Positions 1 to 10,089 of a DNA stretch of 64,000 nucleotides are shown here, in pieces. The position numbers were made by a program, and so were the translations under genes. How positions within the stretch are numbered: position 1 is the first letter of the stretch; each line of letters opens with the position of its first letter. The DNA comes from Prochlorococcus sp. AG-347-I04 (GTDB taxonomy: Bacteria; Cyanobacteriota; Cyanobacteriia; PCC-6307; Cyanobiaceae): contig QCBL01000004.1 of the NCBI GenBank assembly GCA_003281625.1, forward strand, positions 25,470 to 89,469. Reading direction: 5' to 3'. The notes under the pieces are model-generated. The model was not told the origin of the DNA. It did no database searches and saw nothing but the letters and a program-made list of their open reading frames with translations.

Positions 1-2139
1 AAACATAATGCTTTTCTTTCCAGGGATTTAGCAAAAATAAATACTGAGGTGCCTATAATTTTAAGTAACGGTTATGAATTAAAAAATATAAATCAAGAAC
101 TACTTTCAGAGTCACTCAAAAAACTAGAACTATCAACACTACTAAGACAAATTGATATTTTCAATTCAACTTTCAGCAAAGGTGGTTTTGACAAAAATAA
201 TGTAGCTAAAGAGGAGGAGAAGGCGCCAAAAGTCGCAGGCAATAATGAATTAGAAAATAGTGAAAATAAAATCCCTAAAATCAACGTAACTGTTGTAAAT
301 GATTTCGAATTACTTGATAAATTAATTCAAAGATTAGACACTACTAATCAAATAGTTTCTTTAGATACAGAGACCAATAATTTGAATCCAATCGATGCTG
401 AACTTGTTGGGATAGGGTTATGTCTTGGAGAAGAAAATGATGATTTATTTTATATACCTCTTGGTCATCAAACAAAAAAGGAGACCCCCAATCAATTATC
501 AATTGAAGATGTTTTCTCAAAGCTAAGAAATTGGATAGAAGATCCAAAAAAAGAAAAGGCACTCCAAAATTCTAAATTTGATAGGCAAATATTTTTTAAT
601 CATGGACTTGATCTTAAAGGCGTAACCTTTGACACCTTGTTAGCAGACTACCTTCTTAATAATCAGGAGAAGCATGGGTTAAGTGAAATTAGTTTTAGAT
701 TATTTGGATTTAAGCCTCCTTCATTTAAGGAGACAGTCGGAAAAAATAAAGACTTTTCATTTGTCGATATTGATGAAGCTAGTATTTACTGCGGTTATGA
801 TGTTTTCCTAACTTTTAAGATTGTCAAAATTTTTAAGGAAAGTTTTTCAAAGGAAAAAGATGAATTAATCAAATTGTTCGAAGAAATCGAGCTACCTTTA
901 GAGCCTGTATTGTCCCAAATGGAAATGAATGGCATAACCATCGACATCCCTTATTTGGATAAACTCTCAAAAGAATTAAAAAGTACCTTAGAAGATATTG
1001 AAAGTAAAGTTTATGAGTTAGCAGAGGAGAGTTTCAATCTATCTTCACCAAAACAACTTGGTGAGATCTTGTTTGAAAAATTAAATTTGGATAAGAAAAA
1101 ATCACGGAAAACAAAAACAGGATGGAGTACAGATGCAGTAGTTCTTGAAAGATTAGTCGACGAACATGAAATAATCCAACATTTAATAAAACATAGAACT
1201 CTCAGCAAATTACTTAGTACTTATATTGATGCACTTCCAAATCTTATTAACGAAAAGACAGGAAGAGTTCATACAAACTTTAATCAAGCTGCTACAGCGA
1301 CTGGGAGACTAAGTAGTAGCAATCCTAATCTTCAAAATATCCCGGTTAGAACTGAATTTAGTAGGAGAATCAGAAAAGCATTCTTGCCTGAAAAAAGTTG
1401 GAAACTTTTATCAGCTGATTATTCTCAGATCGAATTAAGAATACTCGCTCACTTAGCGGATGAAGAAATACTAATAAATGCGTTTCATAAAAATGATGAC
1501 ATTCATTCTTTGACGGCAAGATTAATTTTCGAGAAAGAAGAAATATCATCCGACGAAAGGAGAGTTGGCAAAACAATAAATTTTGGAGTTATCTATGGTA
1601 TGGGTATAAAAAAGTTTGCTCGTTCAACTGGAGTAAGTACTCCAGAGGCAAAAGAATTCCTAATAAAGTACAAAGAAAGATATTCAAAAATTTTCAAATT
1701 TCTTGAACTCCAAGAAAGGCTTGCCTTATCAAAAGGTTATGTAAAAACAATTTTTGGTAGAAAGAGGGAATTTAAATTTGATAAAAATGGACTTGGAAGA
1801 TTAATAGGGAAAGATCCTTACGAAATTGACCTGCAATCTGCAAGAAGGGCTGGCATGGAAGCACAGTCATTAAGAGCCGCAGCTAATGCACCAATTCAGG
1901 GTTCAAGTGCAGACATTATTAAAATTGCAATGGTTCAACTAAATAAGAAATTCATAGAAAAGAATGTTCCTGCAAAAATGCTTTTGCAAGTGCATGATGA
2001 ATTATTGTTTGAAGTTGAACCGGATTCTTTGGAAATTACGACGAAATTAGTAAAAAAGACTATGGAAGATTGTGTAAAATTAAATGTGCCTCTTTTAGTT
2101 GATATTGGTATTGGAGACAATTGGATGGAGACAAAATAA
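1..2139 (+). CDS. polA: DNA polymerase I, 3' part (5' end outside window)
   Basis: The reading frame is open back to base 1, and the residues there (LSRDLAKI) look like the end of the 5'-3' exonuclease domain, so the gene starts upstream and the GTG near 49 is not the start. The 3'-5' exonuclease domain keeps its three motifs: DTET near 367, NSKFD near 568 and YxxxD near 787, so proofreading is probably active. The polymerase palm carries motif A DYSQIELR (1417-1440), motif B RRVGKTINFGVIYG (about 1558-1599, with Phe at the ribose-discrimination position) and motif C VHDE (about 1990). The role is gap filling and Okazaki fragment maturation. cysS follows after 24 bp on the same strand. Confidence 0.97.
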   Translation, partial: KHNAFLSRDLAKINTEVPIILSNGYELKNINQELLSESLKKLELSTLLRQIDIFNSTFSKGGFDKNNVAKEEEKAPKVAGNNELENSENKIPKINVTVVNDFELLDKLIQRLDTTNQIVSLDTETNNLNPIDAELVGIGLCLGEENDDLFYIPLGHQTKKETPNQLSIEDVFSKLRNWIEDPKKEKALQNSKFDRQIFFNHGLDLKGVTFDTLLADYLLNNQEKHGLSEISFRLFGFKPPSFKETVGKNKDFSFVDIDEASIYCGYDVFLTFKIVKIFKESFSKEKDELIKLFEEIELPLEPVLSQMEMNGITIDIPYLDKLSKELKSTLEDIESKVYELAEESFNLSSPKQLGEILFEKLNLDKKKSRKTKTGWSTDAVVLERLVDEHEIIQHLIKHRTLSKLLSTYIDALPNLINEKTGRVHTNFNQAATATGRLSSSNPNLQNIPVRTEFSRRIRKAFLPEKSWKLLSADYSQIELRILAHLADEEILINAFHKNDDIHSLTARLIFEKEEISSDERRVGKTINFGVIYGMGIKKFARSTGVSTPEAKEFLIKYKERYSKIFKFLELQERLALSKGYVKTIFGRKREFKFDKNGLGRLIGKDPYEIDLQSARRAGMEAQSLRAAANAPIQGSSADIIKIAMVQLNKKFIEKNVPAKMLLQVHDELLFEVEPDSLEITTKLVKKTMEDCVKLNVPLLVDIGIGDNWMETK

Positions 2140-2163
2140 ACCTTATGAAATACTTAATTTAAG

Positions 2164-3633
2164 ATGATCAAACTTTTTAATACTTTAAGCAAAAGAGTTG
2201 AGGTTTTTAAGCCTATTGATGATGTAGTAAAAATTTATTGTTGTGGAGTAACTGTATATGATTTATGTCATCTTGGTCATGCCAGAAGTTATATAGCTTG
2301 GGATGTATTGAGAAGATTTTTAATTTACAGTGATTTCAAAGTAAAGTATGTTCAAAATTTTACAGATATTGATGACAAGATCTTAAAAAGAGCTAAAGAA
2401 GAAAGCAGTTCAATGGAGGAAGTATCTGAAAAAAATATTATTGAATTTCATAAAGATATGGATTCTTTAGGAATAATGCGTCCGGATAGTATGCCAAGAG
2501 CAACGAATCATATATGCAATATCTGCTCCTTTATAGCGATCCTTGAGGACAAAGGTTATGCATACTCTAGGGATGGAGATGTTTATTATTCTGTTTTTAA
2601 AAATAAAAATTATGGAAAGCTAAGTAATCAAAATATACAAGAACAAAATATCAACCAGCAAGGAAGAATGGCTAATGATGAAAATAGTAAAAAACTTAAT
2701 CCGCAAGATTTTGCACTATGGAAAAAAGCCAAAGATGATGAACCATTTTTTGATTCGCCATGGGGTAAAGGAAGGCCAGGATGGCATATTGAATGTTCGG
2801 CGATGGTTAAAGATGAATTAGGAGATACTATTGATATCCATTTAGGTGGTTCTGATTTGATTTTTCCACATCATGAGAATGAAATCGCCCAATCAGAAGC
2901 AGCCAATGGCAAAAAGCTAGCTAACTATTGGTTACACAATGGGATGGTCAATGTAAATGGGCAAAAGATGAGTAAATCCCTTAAAAATTTTAAAACTATC
3001 AGAGAGCTAATTAAGTCAGGGATAAGCCCTATGACTTTGCGATATTTTGTTATGACAGTGAATTATAGAAAACCACTTGATTTTACTGAAGAAGCCTTAA
3101 GGAGTGCTTCAGAAGCTTGGAAAAACATAAATGTAGCCCTTTCTTTTATGGAACTTACAAAAGGTGCTTTTAGATCTATGGATAAAAATGAATATATCGA
3201 AGAAGAATATAAAGAGAAAATAAGCTTTGAATTATCTCAAAAAAAGCTTAAATTTTCTGAGGCTCTCGGAAATGACCTTAATACAGCAGGTGCTATTGCA
3301 ATTATTTACGATTTAGCAAAACCATTAAAAAACTTTTTAAACCAATTTCAAAGGGTCGAAGGTTTTAAAATAGACCTAAATCAAAAATTCTTTCTACTTG
3401 AAAATTTTAAAGCTCTCGCAAACTTGACTGAGGTACTTGGTCTTAAAAAAGAATTTTTAGTAAAAGAAAGTAAAATAACAGAAGAAGAAATATCATCTCT
3501 TATTAATGAAAGATTGAAAGCAAAAATGGAAAAGAATTATGCGAAAGCCGATGAAATAAGGAATTTGTTAAACGAAAAAGGTATTGAACTTATTGATCAA
3601 TCAAAGGAAATAACAACATGGATAAGGGTCTAA
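2164..3633 (+). CDS. cysS: Cysteinyl-tRNA synthetase
   Basis: Class I aminoacyl-tRNA synthetase that charges tRNA-Cys. The HIGH-type motif is HLGH in the N-terminal Rossmann fold, and the KMSKS motif appears as KMSKSLKNF. Expected zinc ligands are visible: a Cys in CCGVTVYD, a Cys in GWHIECSAM, and the His-Glu stretch HHENE. At 489 aa the length is normal for the family. The gene follows polA after 24 bp and is probably cotranscribed with it. The C-terminal helical anticodon region is lysine-rich, as expected in this AT-rich genome. Confidence 0.97.
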   Translation: MIKLFNTLSKRVEVFKPIDDVVKIYCCGVTVYDLCHLGHARSYIAWDVLRRFLIYSDFKVKYVQNFTDIDDKILKRAKEESSSMEEVSEKNIIEFHKDMDSLGIMRPDSMPRATNHICNICSFIAILEDKGYAYSRDGDVYYSVFKNKNYGKLSNQNIQEQNINQQGRMANDENSKKLNPQDFALWKKAKDDEPFFDSPWGKGRPGWHIECSAMVKDELGDTIDIHLGGSDLIFPHHENEIAQSEAANGKKLANYWLHNGMVNVNGQKMSKSLKNFKTIRELIKSGISPMTLRYFVMTVNYRKPLDFTEEALRSASEAWKNINVALSFMELTKGAFRSMDKNEYIEEEYKEKISFELSQKKLKFSEALGNDLNTAGAIAIIYDLAKPLKNFLNQFQRVEGFKIDLNQKFFLLENFKALANLTEVLGLKKEFLVKESKITEEEISSLINERLKAKMEKNYAKADEIRNLLNEKGIELIDQSKEITTWIRV

Positions 3634-3715
3634 ATTTTAAGAAAAAAACCAATTTGAAATTTTTGTTTTTTAAATACACCTTTAAATGGGAAGATATTAG
3701 AAATATCAGAGAAAA

Positions 3716-4951
3716 TTGAAATACATTACTGTGCTCGGTTCTACTGGTTCAATAGGGACTCAAACTCTCGAAATAGCTAGTGAGCAGCCTGATAAGTTTA
3801 AAGCCGTAGCTCTTTCTGCAGGAAGAAATATTAATTTATTAACTGAACAAGTTAAAACACATAAACCAGAGGTAGTTGCAATTGAGGATGAAAGTCTTGT
3901 AGAAGATTTAAAAGATAATATTAATAACTTAGATTTGGATGATGCTCCCTTGGTTTTAGGTGGAAAGCAGGGGATTAACGCAGTTGCAGCATGGGATAAG
4001 GCAGATACTGTGGTAACAGGGATAGTAGGCTGTGCAGGCTTAATTCCAACAATGTCAGCAATTAATGCGGGGAAAAATATTGCACTTGCTAACAAAGAAA
4101 CTTTAATTGCGGCAGGACCAATTGTTATTCCTGCATTAAAGAAAAATAATAGTAGACTTTTACCTGCTGATTCAGAACACTCTGCTATCTTTCAATGTTT
4201 ACAAGGATTGCCCAATTATGAAAATGCAGATTTTTCAACAGGAGAGATGCCTAAAGGTTTAAAAGCCATACATTTAACAGCTTCAGGTGGTGCTTTCAGA
4301 GATTGGGCCGTTGAGGATTTAAAACACGTCACAGTGGAAGATGCAACTTCACATCCTAATTGGGATATGGGAAAAAAAATAACTGTAGATTCTGCAACTC
4401 TTATGAATAAAGGATTAGAAGTTATAGAAGCTCATTATTTATTTGGGACCTCTTACGAAAATATCGAAATAGTTATCCACCCTCAAAGTATTGTTCATTC
4501 AATGATTGAGATGGAAGATTCTTCAGTATTAGCTCAATTAGGTTGGCCAGATATGAAGCTACCTATTTTATATGCAATGAGTTGGCCTGAAAGATTTAAA
4601 ACAAATTGGAAAAGATTAAACCTTAGTGAAATTGGGAAATTAACTTTTAAAGAGCCAGATGAGTTTAAATATCCATGTATGGGACTTGCCTATGCTGCAG
4701 GAAAATCTTCTGGAACTATGCCTGCAGTCTTAAATGCTGCTAATGAAATGGCTGTTGAACAATTCCTAAAAGAAAAAATTTCTTTTCAAGAAATTCCAAC
4801 ATTTATAAGTAAAGCTTGTGAATCACATAAGGAGAATTTGAATTTGAGTCCAGAATTAGAAGATATTCTTGAAGTAGACAATTGGGCTAGACTTTTTGTT
4901 AAGCAAGAAATTAAAAAAGGGAAAAAATACGTAAGTATTGGACAAAAGTGA
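3716..4951 (+). CDS. dxr: 1-deoxy-D-xylulose 5-phosphate reductoisomerase
   Basis: Second enzyme of the MEP isoprenoid pathway: NADPH-dependent conversion of DXP to MEP, feeding carotenoids, phytol and quinones. The NADPH-binding glycine motif GSTGSIG lies right at the N terminus, so the TTG at 3716 is accepted as the start; no ATG gives a complete fold. Substrate and metal site signatures are present: [28 protein letters not shown] and [13 protein letters not shown]. The length of 411 aa is normal. The stop overlaps the GTG of the downstream ferredoxin-like gene by 4 bp, which suggests translational coupling. Confidence 0.96.
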   Translation: MKYITVLGSTGSIGTQTLEIASEQPDKFKAVALSAGRNINLLTEQVKTHKPEVVAIEDESLVEDLKDNINNLDLDDAPLVLGGKQGINAVAAWDKADTVVTGIVGCAGLIPTMSAINAGKNIALANKETLIAAGPIVIPALKKNNSRLLPADSEHSAIFQCLQGLPNYENADFSTGEMPKGLKAIHLTASGGAFRDWAVEDLKHVTVEDATSHPNWDMGKKITVDSATLMNKGLEVIEAHYLFGTSYENIEIVIHPQSIVHSMIEMEDSSVLAQLGWPDMKLPILYAMSWPERFKTNWKRLNLSEIGKLTFKEPDEFKYPCMGLAYAAGKSSGTMPAVLNAANEMAVEQFLKEKISFQEIPTFISKACESHKENLNLSPELEDILEVDNWARLFVKQEIKKGKKYVSIGQK

Positions 4952-5292
4952 ATATTAAAAAGCATCTTCTACTGTGCGCAACACCTTCAAAACAGAAATG
5001 CTTTAAAGGAAATGAAGGACAAAAAACATGGGAATGTCTGAAAAAGACTTTAAAAAAATTTGAGAATGATCCCTCTACAAAAAACGTTCACATATTAAGA
5101 TCAAAAGCTGACTGTTTAAGGGTATGTAAGAACGGCCCAATTCTTCTTGTTTGGCCTGATGGTATTTGGTATGAGAAAGTTTCTCCAGAAAAAATTTCTG
5201 AAATTTTTACCTCACATATTATTAACGGTAAGCCAATAGAAAAATGGATTTTCAAAAAAACACCCTTTTTAAATAGTCCTACATACTCATAA
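4948..5292 (+). CDS. Thioredoxin-like [2Fe-2S] ferredoxin-family protein
   Basis: Small 114-aa protein of the thioredoxin-fold (Shethna-type) [2Fe-2S] family. Cysteines at 10, 18, 56 and 60 (CATPSKQKC and CLRVC) fit the C-x7..-C ... C-x3-C ligand pattern; Cys30 is extra. The segment [16 protein letters not shown] is typical of the C-terminal half of this fold. The GTG start overlaps the dxr stop by 4 bp. The function is probably electron transfer; a specific partner cannot be read from the sequence. It overlaps the convergent hydrolase gene by 14 bp at its 3' end. Confidence 0.85.
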   Translation: MNIKKHLLLCATPSKQKCFKGNEGQKTWECLKKTLKKFENDPSTKNVHILRSKADCLRVCKNGPILLVWPDGIWYEKVSPEKISEIFTSHIINGKPIEKWIFKKTPFLNSPTYS

Positions 5293-6364
5293 ACCAGTTC
5301 TTTACGGCTTCGTCTGACCAGCAGCCATTAATCGAATGAAAACCATTATGGCCTCCTTTTTCAGTTATAAAAATAGTAAATTTATCAATAAATTTTCCTC
5401 TTAAATTCAAAGTTGCATTATATGGAACCCAAGGATCATCCTTGGCATGAATAAAAAGCATTTGAGGTAATTTTTTTATTGAGTTTTGGATTCTAAATAT
5501 TGGAGAAGCTTTAACATAATAATCTTCTAAAGAATTAAATCCCCAACTTGGAGCTGTAAATTTCTGATCAAATTCCCTTATACTTTTTAAACTTCTAATT
5601 TTTTTTCTTAATTTCTCATTATTAAGAATTTTGCCTTCATCATTAAATCCGTCCCATAACTGATTTTTTAAGCGGTGAAGTAACCATTTTTGGTAGATAT
5701 AATTTCTAGATTTTTCAATACAGAGACTGCATGATAATAAATCTAAAGGGCTACTCACACAGGCTAGGCCATCTAAAAGTTTTTCTCCTTTGTTTTCATC
5801 GTAATCTAAGCAGGCATTTAAAAGAATTGTTCCGCCTAAAGATAATCCAACTCCGTAAATTGGAATATTTTTCATCTTAATGAGATCTTTAAACTCTAAA
5901 TTAATTAATTTTTTAAAATGATTAATTACTGGAATAACATCACTGGAGCATCTAGCACAATAATTTCCCTTAGCTAAATATCTCGCAGATCCAGATCCTC
6001 TTAGATTTAATTTAAGAACTCCAAAACCATTATTTGCTAATTTCCTAGAAATTCTTCTTAAACCAAACCTTTTAGTTGAGCCTCCTAAACCATGTGCAAC
6101 GATTACAAAACCTCTAAGTGAGTTTAAGTTTTCAGGTAATTCTAAAAACCCTAGAAGATAATCACATTCAAATTTTTTAGAAAGAATTTTATTAATCGGA
6201 AAGAATATTTTTTTGTTTTTTTTTGATTTATCAAAATCAATAACAAAAGAATCTCTCAAAGTTTGTAAGTCGCCACCTATCCAAGGTAAGACTTCTCTAA
6301 ATGGCTCATTTTTTAAGTAATCTGAAAAACAAGAAGATATACTATTATTTCTCTCCAACTCCAA
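5279..6364 (-). CDS. YheT-like alpha/beta hydrolase
   Basis: Member of the YheT/embryogenesis-associated hydrolase family by overall pattern. Visible features are the oxyanion region VAHGLGGS, the nucleophile elbow GVGLSLGGT (catalytic Ser), an acidic residue in HAKDDPWVPYNA and the His in EKGGHNGFH. The substrate is unknown. The start used is a TTG at 6364, which overlaps the end of pntB by 20 bp; a second TTG two codons later is an alternative. It lies immediately downstream of the pnt operon on the same strand and is probably cotranscribed. It is convergent with the ferredoxin-like gene. Confidence 0.85.
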   Translation of the reverse strand: MELERNNSISSCFSDYLKNEPFREVLPWIGGDLQTLRDSFVIDFDKSKKNKKIFFPINKILSKKFECDYLLGFLELPENLNSLRGFVIVAHGLGGSTKRFGLRRISRKLANNGFGVLKLNLRGSGSARYLAKGNYCARCSSDVIPVINHFKKLINLEFKDLIKMKNIPIYGVGLSLGGTILLNACLDYDENKGEKLLDGLACVSSPLDLLSCSLCIEKSRNYIYQKWLLHRLKNQLWDGFNDEGKILNNEKLRKKIRSLKSIREFDQKFTAPSWGFNSLEDYYVKASPIFRIQNSIKKLPQMLFIHAKDDPWVPYNATLNLRGKFIDKFTIFITEKGGHNGFHSINGCWSDEAVKNWFMSM

Positions 6365-7784
6365 GATCCTTTAATTCTCCAATTAAATCATTCAGTACCT
6401 TTTTCGCATCACCAAAGACCATTGAGGTATTTGGCAGATCAAATAAATCATTTTTTATTCCAGAGTAACCTGCGCTCATACCACGTTTAATTACAAATAC
6501 CGTTCTTGCTTCCTGTACATCAAGAACTGGCATGCCATATAAAGGAGAAGAGCTATCATTTTTAGCTTGAGGATTAACCACATCATTTGCTCCTAAAACT
6601 AAAACAACATCCGTTGCTGGAAAATCAGGATTTACAACGTCCATCTCTTTAAGTTGTTCGTAAGGAACATCTGCTTCTGCTAAAAGTACATTCATATGTC
6701 CAGGCATCCTCCCTGCTACAGGATGAATTGCGTAAACAACTTCAATACCATTTTGCTCTAGTTTTTTTGTCACCTCCCTCAAAGTATGTTGAGCTTGAGC
6801 TACTGCTAGGCCATAACCAGGAACAATAATTACCTTGTTGGCTGCCTCTAAAGTCAATGCACATTCTTCAACACTACAAGAAGTTATATTTGTATATTCT
6901 CCTGAACCAGATAAGGCTGTACTTTGTGCCGATAAAGATCCTCCAAAAAGAACTGAGACCAATGATCTATTCATACCCTTGCACATTACTTGAGTAAGTA
7001 TTAGTCCTGCCGCTCCTACCATTGCGCCTGCTACTATCAAAAGCTGACTATCTACAACGAAACCTGCTGCTGCTGCTGCAATCCCTGAATAGCTATTTAA
7101 TAAAGATATAACGACTGGCATATCAGCTCCACCAATTGGCAAAGTAACTCCAATACCTAATAAAGACGAAACTATAACTAAAAGCCAAATAGAACTTGTA
7201 TTGCCATTTATCAAATCAAAAAAGGCTATAAAGGAGGCAACTGCAAAAACAATATTTACAAAATGTCTAACTTTGCTCTGAGTCCATCCTGGAGTTGACA
7301 ACCAACCTTGTAACTTTGCCATCGCCACAATTGAACCTGTGAAAGTTATGGCCCCAACAAATATAGAAACAGATATTGAAACTTCGTTAATCAGTGACTT
7401 AAAAAAATCAAAATTTTCTTGGCCACTAGATATAGGAAAAATAGCTACTCCTAAGGCCACCAAAAGTGAAGACATTCCTCCACAGCCATTGAACAATGCC
7501 ACTGTTTCTGGCATGGAGGTCATAGGTACTTTTTTTGCAAGAATTGCTCCGAATAGACTACCTATTATTGATCCAATTATTATCCAAATCCAAGACTGAA
7601 TAGCAATTCCAGAAGTGCCTAAATAATAAGAAAGTAATCCTACTACTGATAGCGACATTGCAAATGCAGCTAATCTATTTGCATCCCTTGCTGATTTTAC
7701 TTTTGACAATCCTTTTATTCCCAAAGCCAGTAAAAGTACTGCTAGAAGGTCAACAACGAATTTAATGATTACAGGTAGATTCAT
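6345..7784 (-). CDS. pntB: NAD(P) transhydrogenase subunit beta
   Basis: Proton-translocating transhydrogenase beta subunit, 479 aa, in the membrane. The N-terminal half holds many hydrophobic segments. The C-terminal NADP(H)-binding domain III shows VPGYGLAVAQAQH, HPVAGRMPGHMNVLLAEA, LVLGANDVVNP and VFVIKRGMSAGY. Together with the two alpha-subunit genes upstream it couples hydride transfer between NADH and NADP+ to the proton gradient. The order pntA1-pntA2-pntB with gaps of about 10 bp indicates one operon. Confidence 0.96.
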   Translation of the reverse strand: MNLPVIIKFVVDLLAVLLLALGIKGLSKVKSARDANRLAAFAMSLSVVGLLSYYLGTSGIAIQSWIWIIIGSIIGSLFGAILAKKVPMTSMPETVALFNGCGGMSSLLVALGVAIFPISSGQENFDFFKSLINEVSISVSIFVGAITFTGSIVAMAKLQGWLSTPGWTQSKVRHFVNIVFAVASFIAFFDLINGNTSSIWLLVIVSSLLGIGVTLPIGGADMPVVISLLNSYSGIAAAAAGFVVDSQLLIVAGAMVGAAGLILTQVMCKGMNRSLVSVLFGGSLSAQSTALSGSGEYTNITSCSVEECALTLEAANKVIIVPGYGLAVAQAQHTLREVTKKLEQNGIEVVYAIHPVAGRMPGHMNVLLAEADVPYEQLKEMDVVNPDFPATDVVLVLGANDVVNPQAKNDSSSPLYGMPVLDVQEARTVFVIKRGMSAGYSGIKNDLFDLPNTSMVFGDAKKVLNDLIGELKDLGVGEK

Positions 7785-7792
7785 GTTAAAAA

Positions 7793-8086
7793 TTACTTTT
7801 TATTTGATGGTTTACGACTAAACATTGCGAGCATTCGATCAGTTACAAAGAAACCTCCTACAACGTTGAAAAGAGCAAATCCAAGAGAAACTGAACCAAT
7901 GATTAAAAGTGGTACGTTACCTTCTGCTTTTACAATTAAAGTCAAGGCTGCAAGCATTGTTATTCCTGAAATTGCATTTGCACCACTCATGAGAGGTGTG
8001 TGAAGAGTAGGAGGAACTTTTCCAATTAACTCGAGACCTAATAAACTACCAAGTAAAAGAACCCAAAGAAGACTTATAAAAGACAT
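7793..8086 (-). CDS. pntA2: NAD(P) transhydrogenase subunit alpha, membrane part
   Basis: A 97-aa protein corresponding to the C-terminal membrane domain of PntA, here a separate gene as in many cyanobacteria and alphaproteobacteria. There are about three hydrophobic segments with the family signature HTPLMSGANAISGI and the C-terminal NVVGGFFVTDRMLAMF. It would pair with PntB to form the proton channel. It lies 8 bp upstream of pntB and 12 bp downstream of pntA1. Confidence 0.95.
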   Translation of the reverse strand: MSFISLLWVLLLGSLLGLELIGKVPPTLHTPLMSGANAISGITMLAALTLIVKAEGNVPLLIIGSVSLGFALFNVVGGFFVTDRMLAMFSRKPSNKK

Positions 8087-8098
8087 AATTTTAAAACC

Positions 8099-9229
8099 TC
8101 AATTTTCAAAAACTTTATTTTGAAGAACAACTCCTTCATCGCTTAACAAACATCCAGAAATGAGTTCATCCTCTTTATCTAATTTAATTACACCATCTTT
8201 TATAAATGGTGTAATCAAAGATGTTAAGTTCTTAGCATAAAGTGAACTTGCATCATAAGGAACTGAAGAAGGTAATTCGCCCGCTCCTATCAGTTTTACC
8301 CCATCTTTGATGATAGTTTCATTTGATTTTGATCCTTCACAGTTCCCTCCCTGCGAAACTGCTAAATCAATAACTACAGCGCCAGGTCTCATTTTTTCAA
8401 TCATGGGAGAGTCTATTAAAACAGGGGCCTTTTTACCTAGAACTTGTGCAGTACATATCGCGACATCAGCTTCAGATAAATATTTAGTTAAAGTTGCCTT
8501 CTGTTTTGATAGGAATTCGGGTGTTACAGCTTTTGCATAACCTCCTGCCTCTCCTGGCTTTTCCTCAACTTCAGGAAGTTCTATAAATCTTGCTCCGAGG
8601 GACTCCACTTGTTCTTTAACAGCAGGTCTAATATCAGATACAAATACTATTGCTCCAAGTCTTTTTGCTGTCGCAACTGCCTGTAATCCTGCAACGCCAC
8701 CACCAAGAACAACTACTTTAGCGGGTTGGACTGTCCCTGCTGCAGTCATAAGCATTGGGAAATATCTATCTAACTCACTTGCAGCCAAAAGAACTGCTTT
8801 ATATCCAGCAATATTGGCCTGTGAAGAGAGAACATCAGATGATTGAGCTCTACTAATCCTAGGGAGCAACTCTAGTGATAAAGCTGAAATCTTATTACTA
8901 TTTATGATCCTAAGAAGCTCCTTGTTACCATATGGGTTAAGAAGACCAAGAAGAACAGCTCCTTTCTTTAACTTAATTAAATTATCCTCTGATGGAGTTT
9001 GAACACAAAATATTAAGTCGGCTTCTCCCCAAATTTGTTGATCTAAGTTATGTATTATTGTTGCGCCCGATTCTTCATATGATAAGTCATTAAATCCTGA
9101 TAATTTTCCTGCTGAACTTTCAATGTAAACGTCACATCCAAGGCTTTTTAATTTTTTTACTGCTTCTGGCGTAGCTGAAACTCTCCTTTCACCAGAGCTT
9201 GTTTCGGCAGGAATAAGTATCTTTGTCAA
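8099..9229 (-). CDS. pntA1: NAD(P) transhydrogenase subunit alpha, NAD-binding part
   Basis: Soluble NAD(H)-binding domain I of transhydrogenase (376 aa), related to alanine dehydrogenase. Visible signatures are the N-terminal PAETSSGERRVSATPEAV, LSSQANIAGYKAV, the dinucleotide-binding VVVLGGGVAGLQAVATAKRL and PGAVVIDLAVSQGGN. First gene of a three-gene operon. The leader between 9230 and 9356 is shared with the divergent gene at 9357 and must hold both promoters. Confidence 0.96.
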   Translation of the reverse strand: MTKILIPAETSSGERRVSATPEAVKKLKSLGCDVYIESSAGKLSGFNDLSYEESGATIIHNLDQQIWGEADLIFCVQTPSEDNLIKLKKGAVLLGLLNPYGNKELLRIINSNKISALSLELLPRISRAQSSDVLSSQANIAGYKAVLLAASELDRYFPMLMTAAGTVQPAKVVVLGGGVAGLQAVATAKRLGAIVFVSDIRPAVKEQVESLGARFIELPEVEEKPGEAGGYAKAVTPEFLSKQKATLTKYLSEADVAICTAQVLGKKAPVLIDSPMIEKMRPGAVVIDLAVSQGGNCEGSKSNETIIKDGVKLIGAGELPSSVPYDASSLYAKNLTSLITPFIKDGVIKLDKEDELISGCLLSDEGVVLQNKVFEN

Positions 9230-9356
9230 TTTATTTTTTTTTTAACATACTAAATATAAATTGAAGAAAGTCAAAAATCTTGGATTTTTGTTAAAAATAT
9301 ATTTTCTTTTCTATAAAAAATAGCTAACTAGAATATATGAGTTCTAATTAATCCTA

Positions 9357-9935
9357 ATGAGTATAAAAGCAATCGAATGTCCTGATGGAGTATGCCACAG
9401 TCATCATGGTGGTCATGCTGTTCCTAGGCAAGCTATGCAGAAAAACCTAGAAAAGCATGGTAAAGACTGGTGCGAGAAATTAGCAGAGAGGATTTATGAA
9501 ATGTCAGTTGATACTTATTCACAGACAGTCATGCCCAGTCTCCACTCGGCAGGTTGGCAAAGAAGACATCTAGATTGGGAATTTAAGCTAACAGAAAATG
9601 ATTCTGAACCTGATGAAGCTCTTGTTGAAGGAATTATTAATGCCACAGAAAGCTTTCTTAGGAGTAGTGAGGTGCATCGATTATTTATTCAGGAATTAGT
9701 CCAGGGCACATTTGAGGAAGCAAATGACAAAAAAATAATTTCTAAAGCAATAAAATCTATCATTGAAGAAGAAATTGTTTGTTCACTAAGAGAAAAGAAA
9801 GAAGCTCTTTTAAAAAAAATATCGGCAAAATTAATATCAGAAGAAAACGTCAGCGAGGAACTTGCAATAAATTCAGCTCATGAGGGTTTTGAGGAAGTTG
9901 AAAGGCTACTTGCAAATCATAGCGAGGCCGTTTAA
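9357..9935 (+). CDS. Conserved hypothetical protein with His/Cys-rich N terminus
   Basis: I do not recognise an enzymatic family. The 192-aa product begins with a potential metal-binding cluster, CPDGVCHSHHGGH (residues 8-20), followed by an amphipathic helical body. The C-terminal half is rich in charged residues and probably coiled (REKKEALLKKISAKL). There is no signal peptide and no membrane segment. It is divergent from the pnt operon. Its composition matches neighbouring core genes, so it is likely a picocyanobacterial conserved protein rather than a recent arrival. The ATG at 9357 is the only reasonable start. Confidence 0.8.
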   Translation: MSIKAIECPDGVCHSHHGGHAVPRQAMQKNLEKHGKDWCEKLAERIYEMSVDTYSQTVMPSLHSAGWQRRHLDWEFKLTENDSEPDEALVEGIINATESFLRSSEVHRLFIQELVQGTFEEANDKKIISKAIKSIIEEEIVCSLREKKEALLKKISAKLISEENVSEELAINSAHEGFEEVERLLANHSEAV

Positions 9936-10089
9936 CCCTTTTCCTTAATGTTTTCTTTATATTTTCCAAAAAAATTGGCTCAAATATAAACTAAAGATTA
10001 AAATATTGTTTGGAAGTACAAAGTTGTAACTTATTAGACAATACATTTGTTACCTAATGTGTTTAGGTATATACAACTAAAAACTTTCA

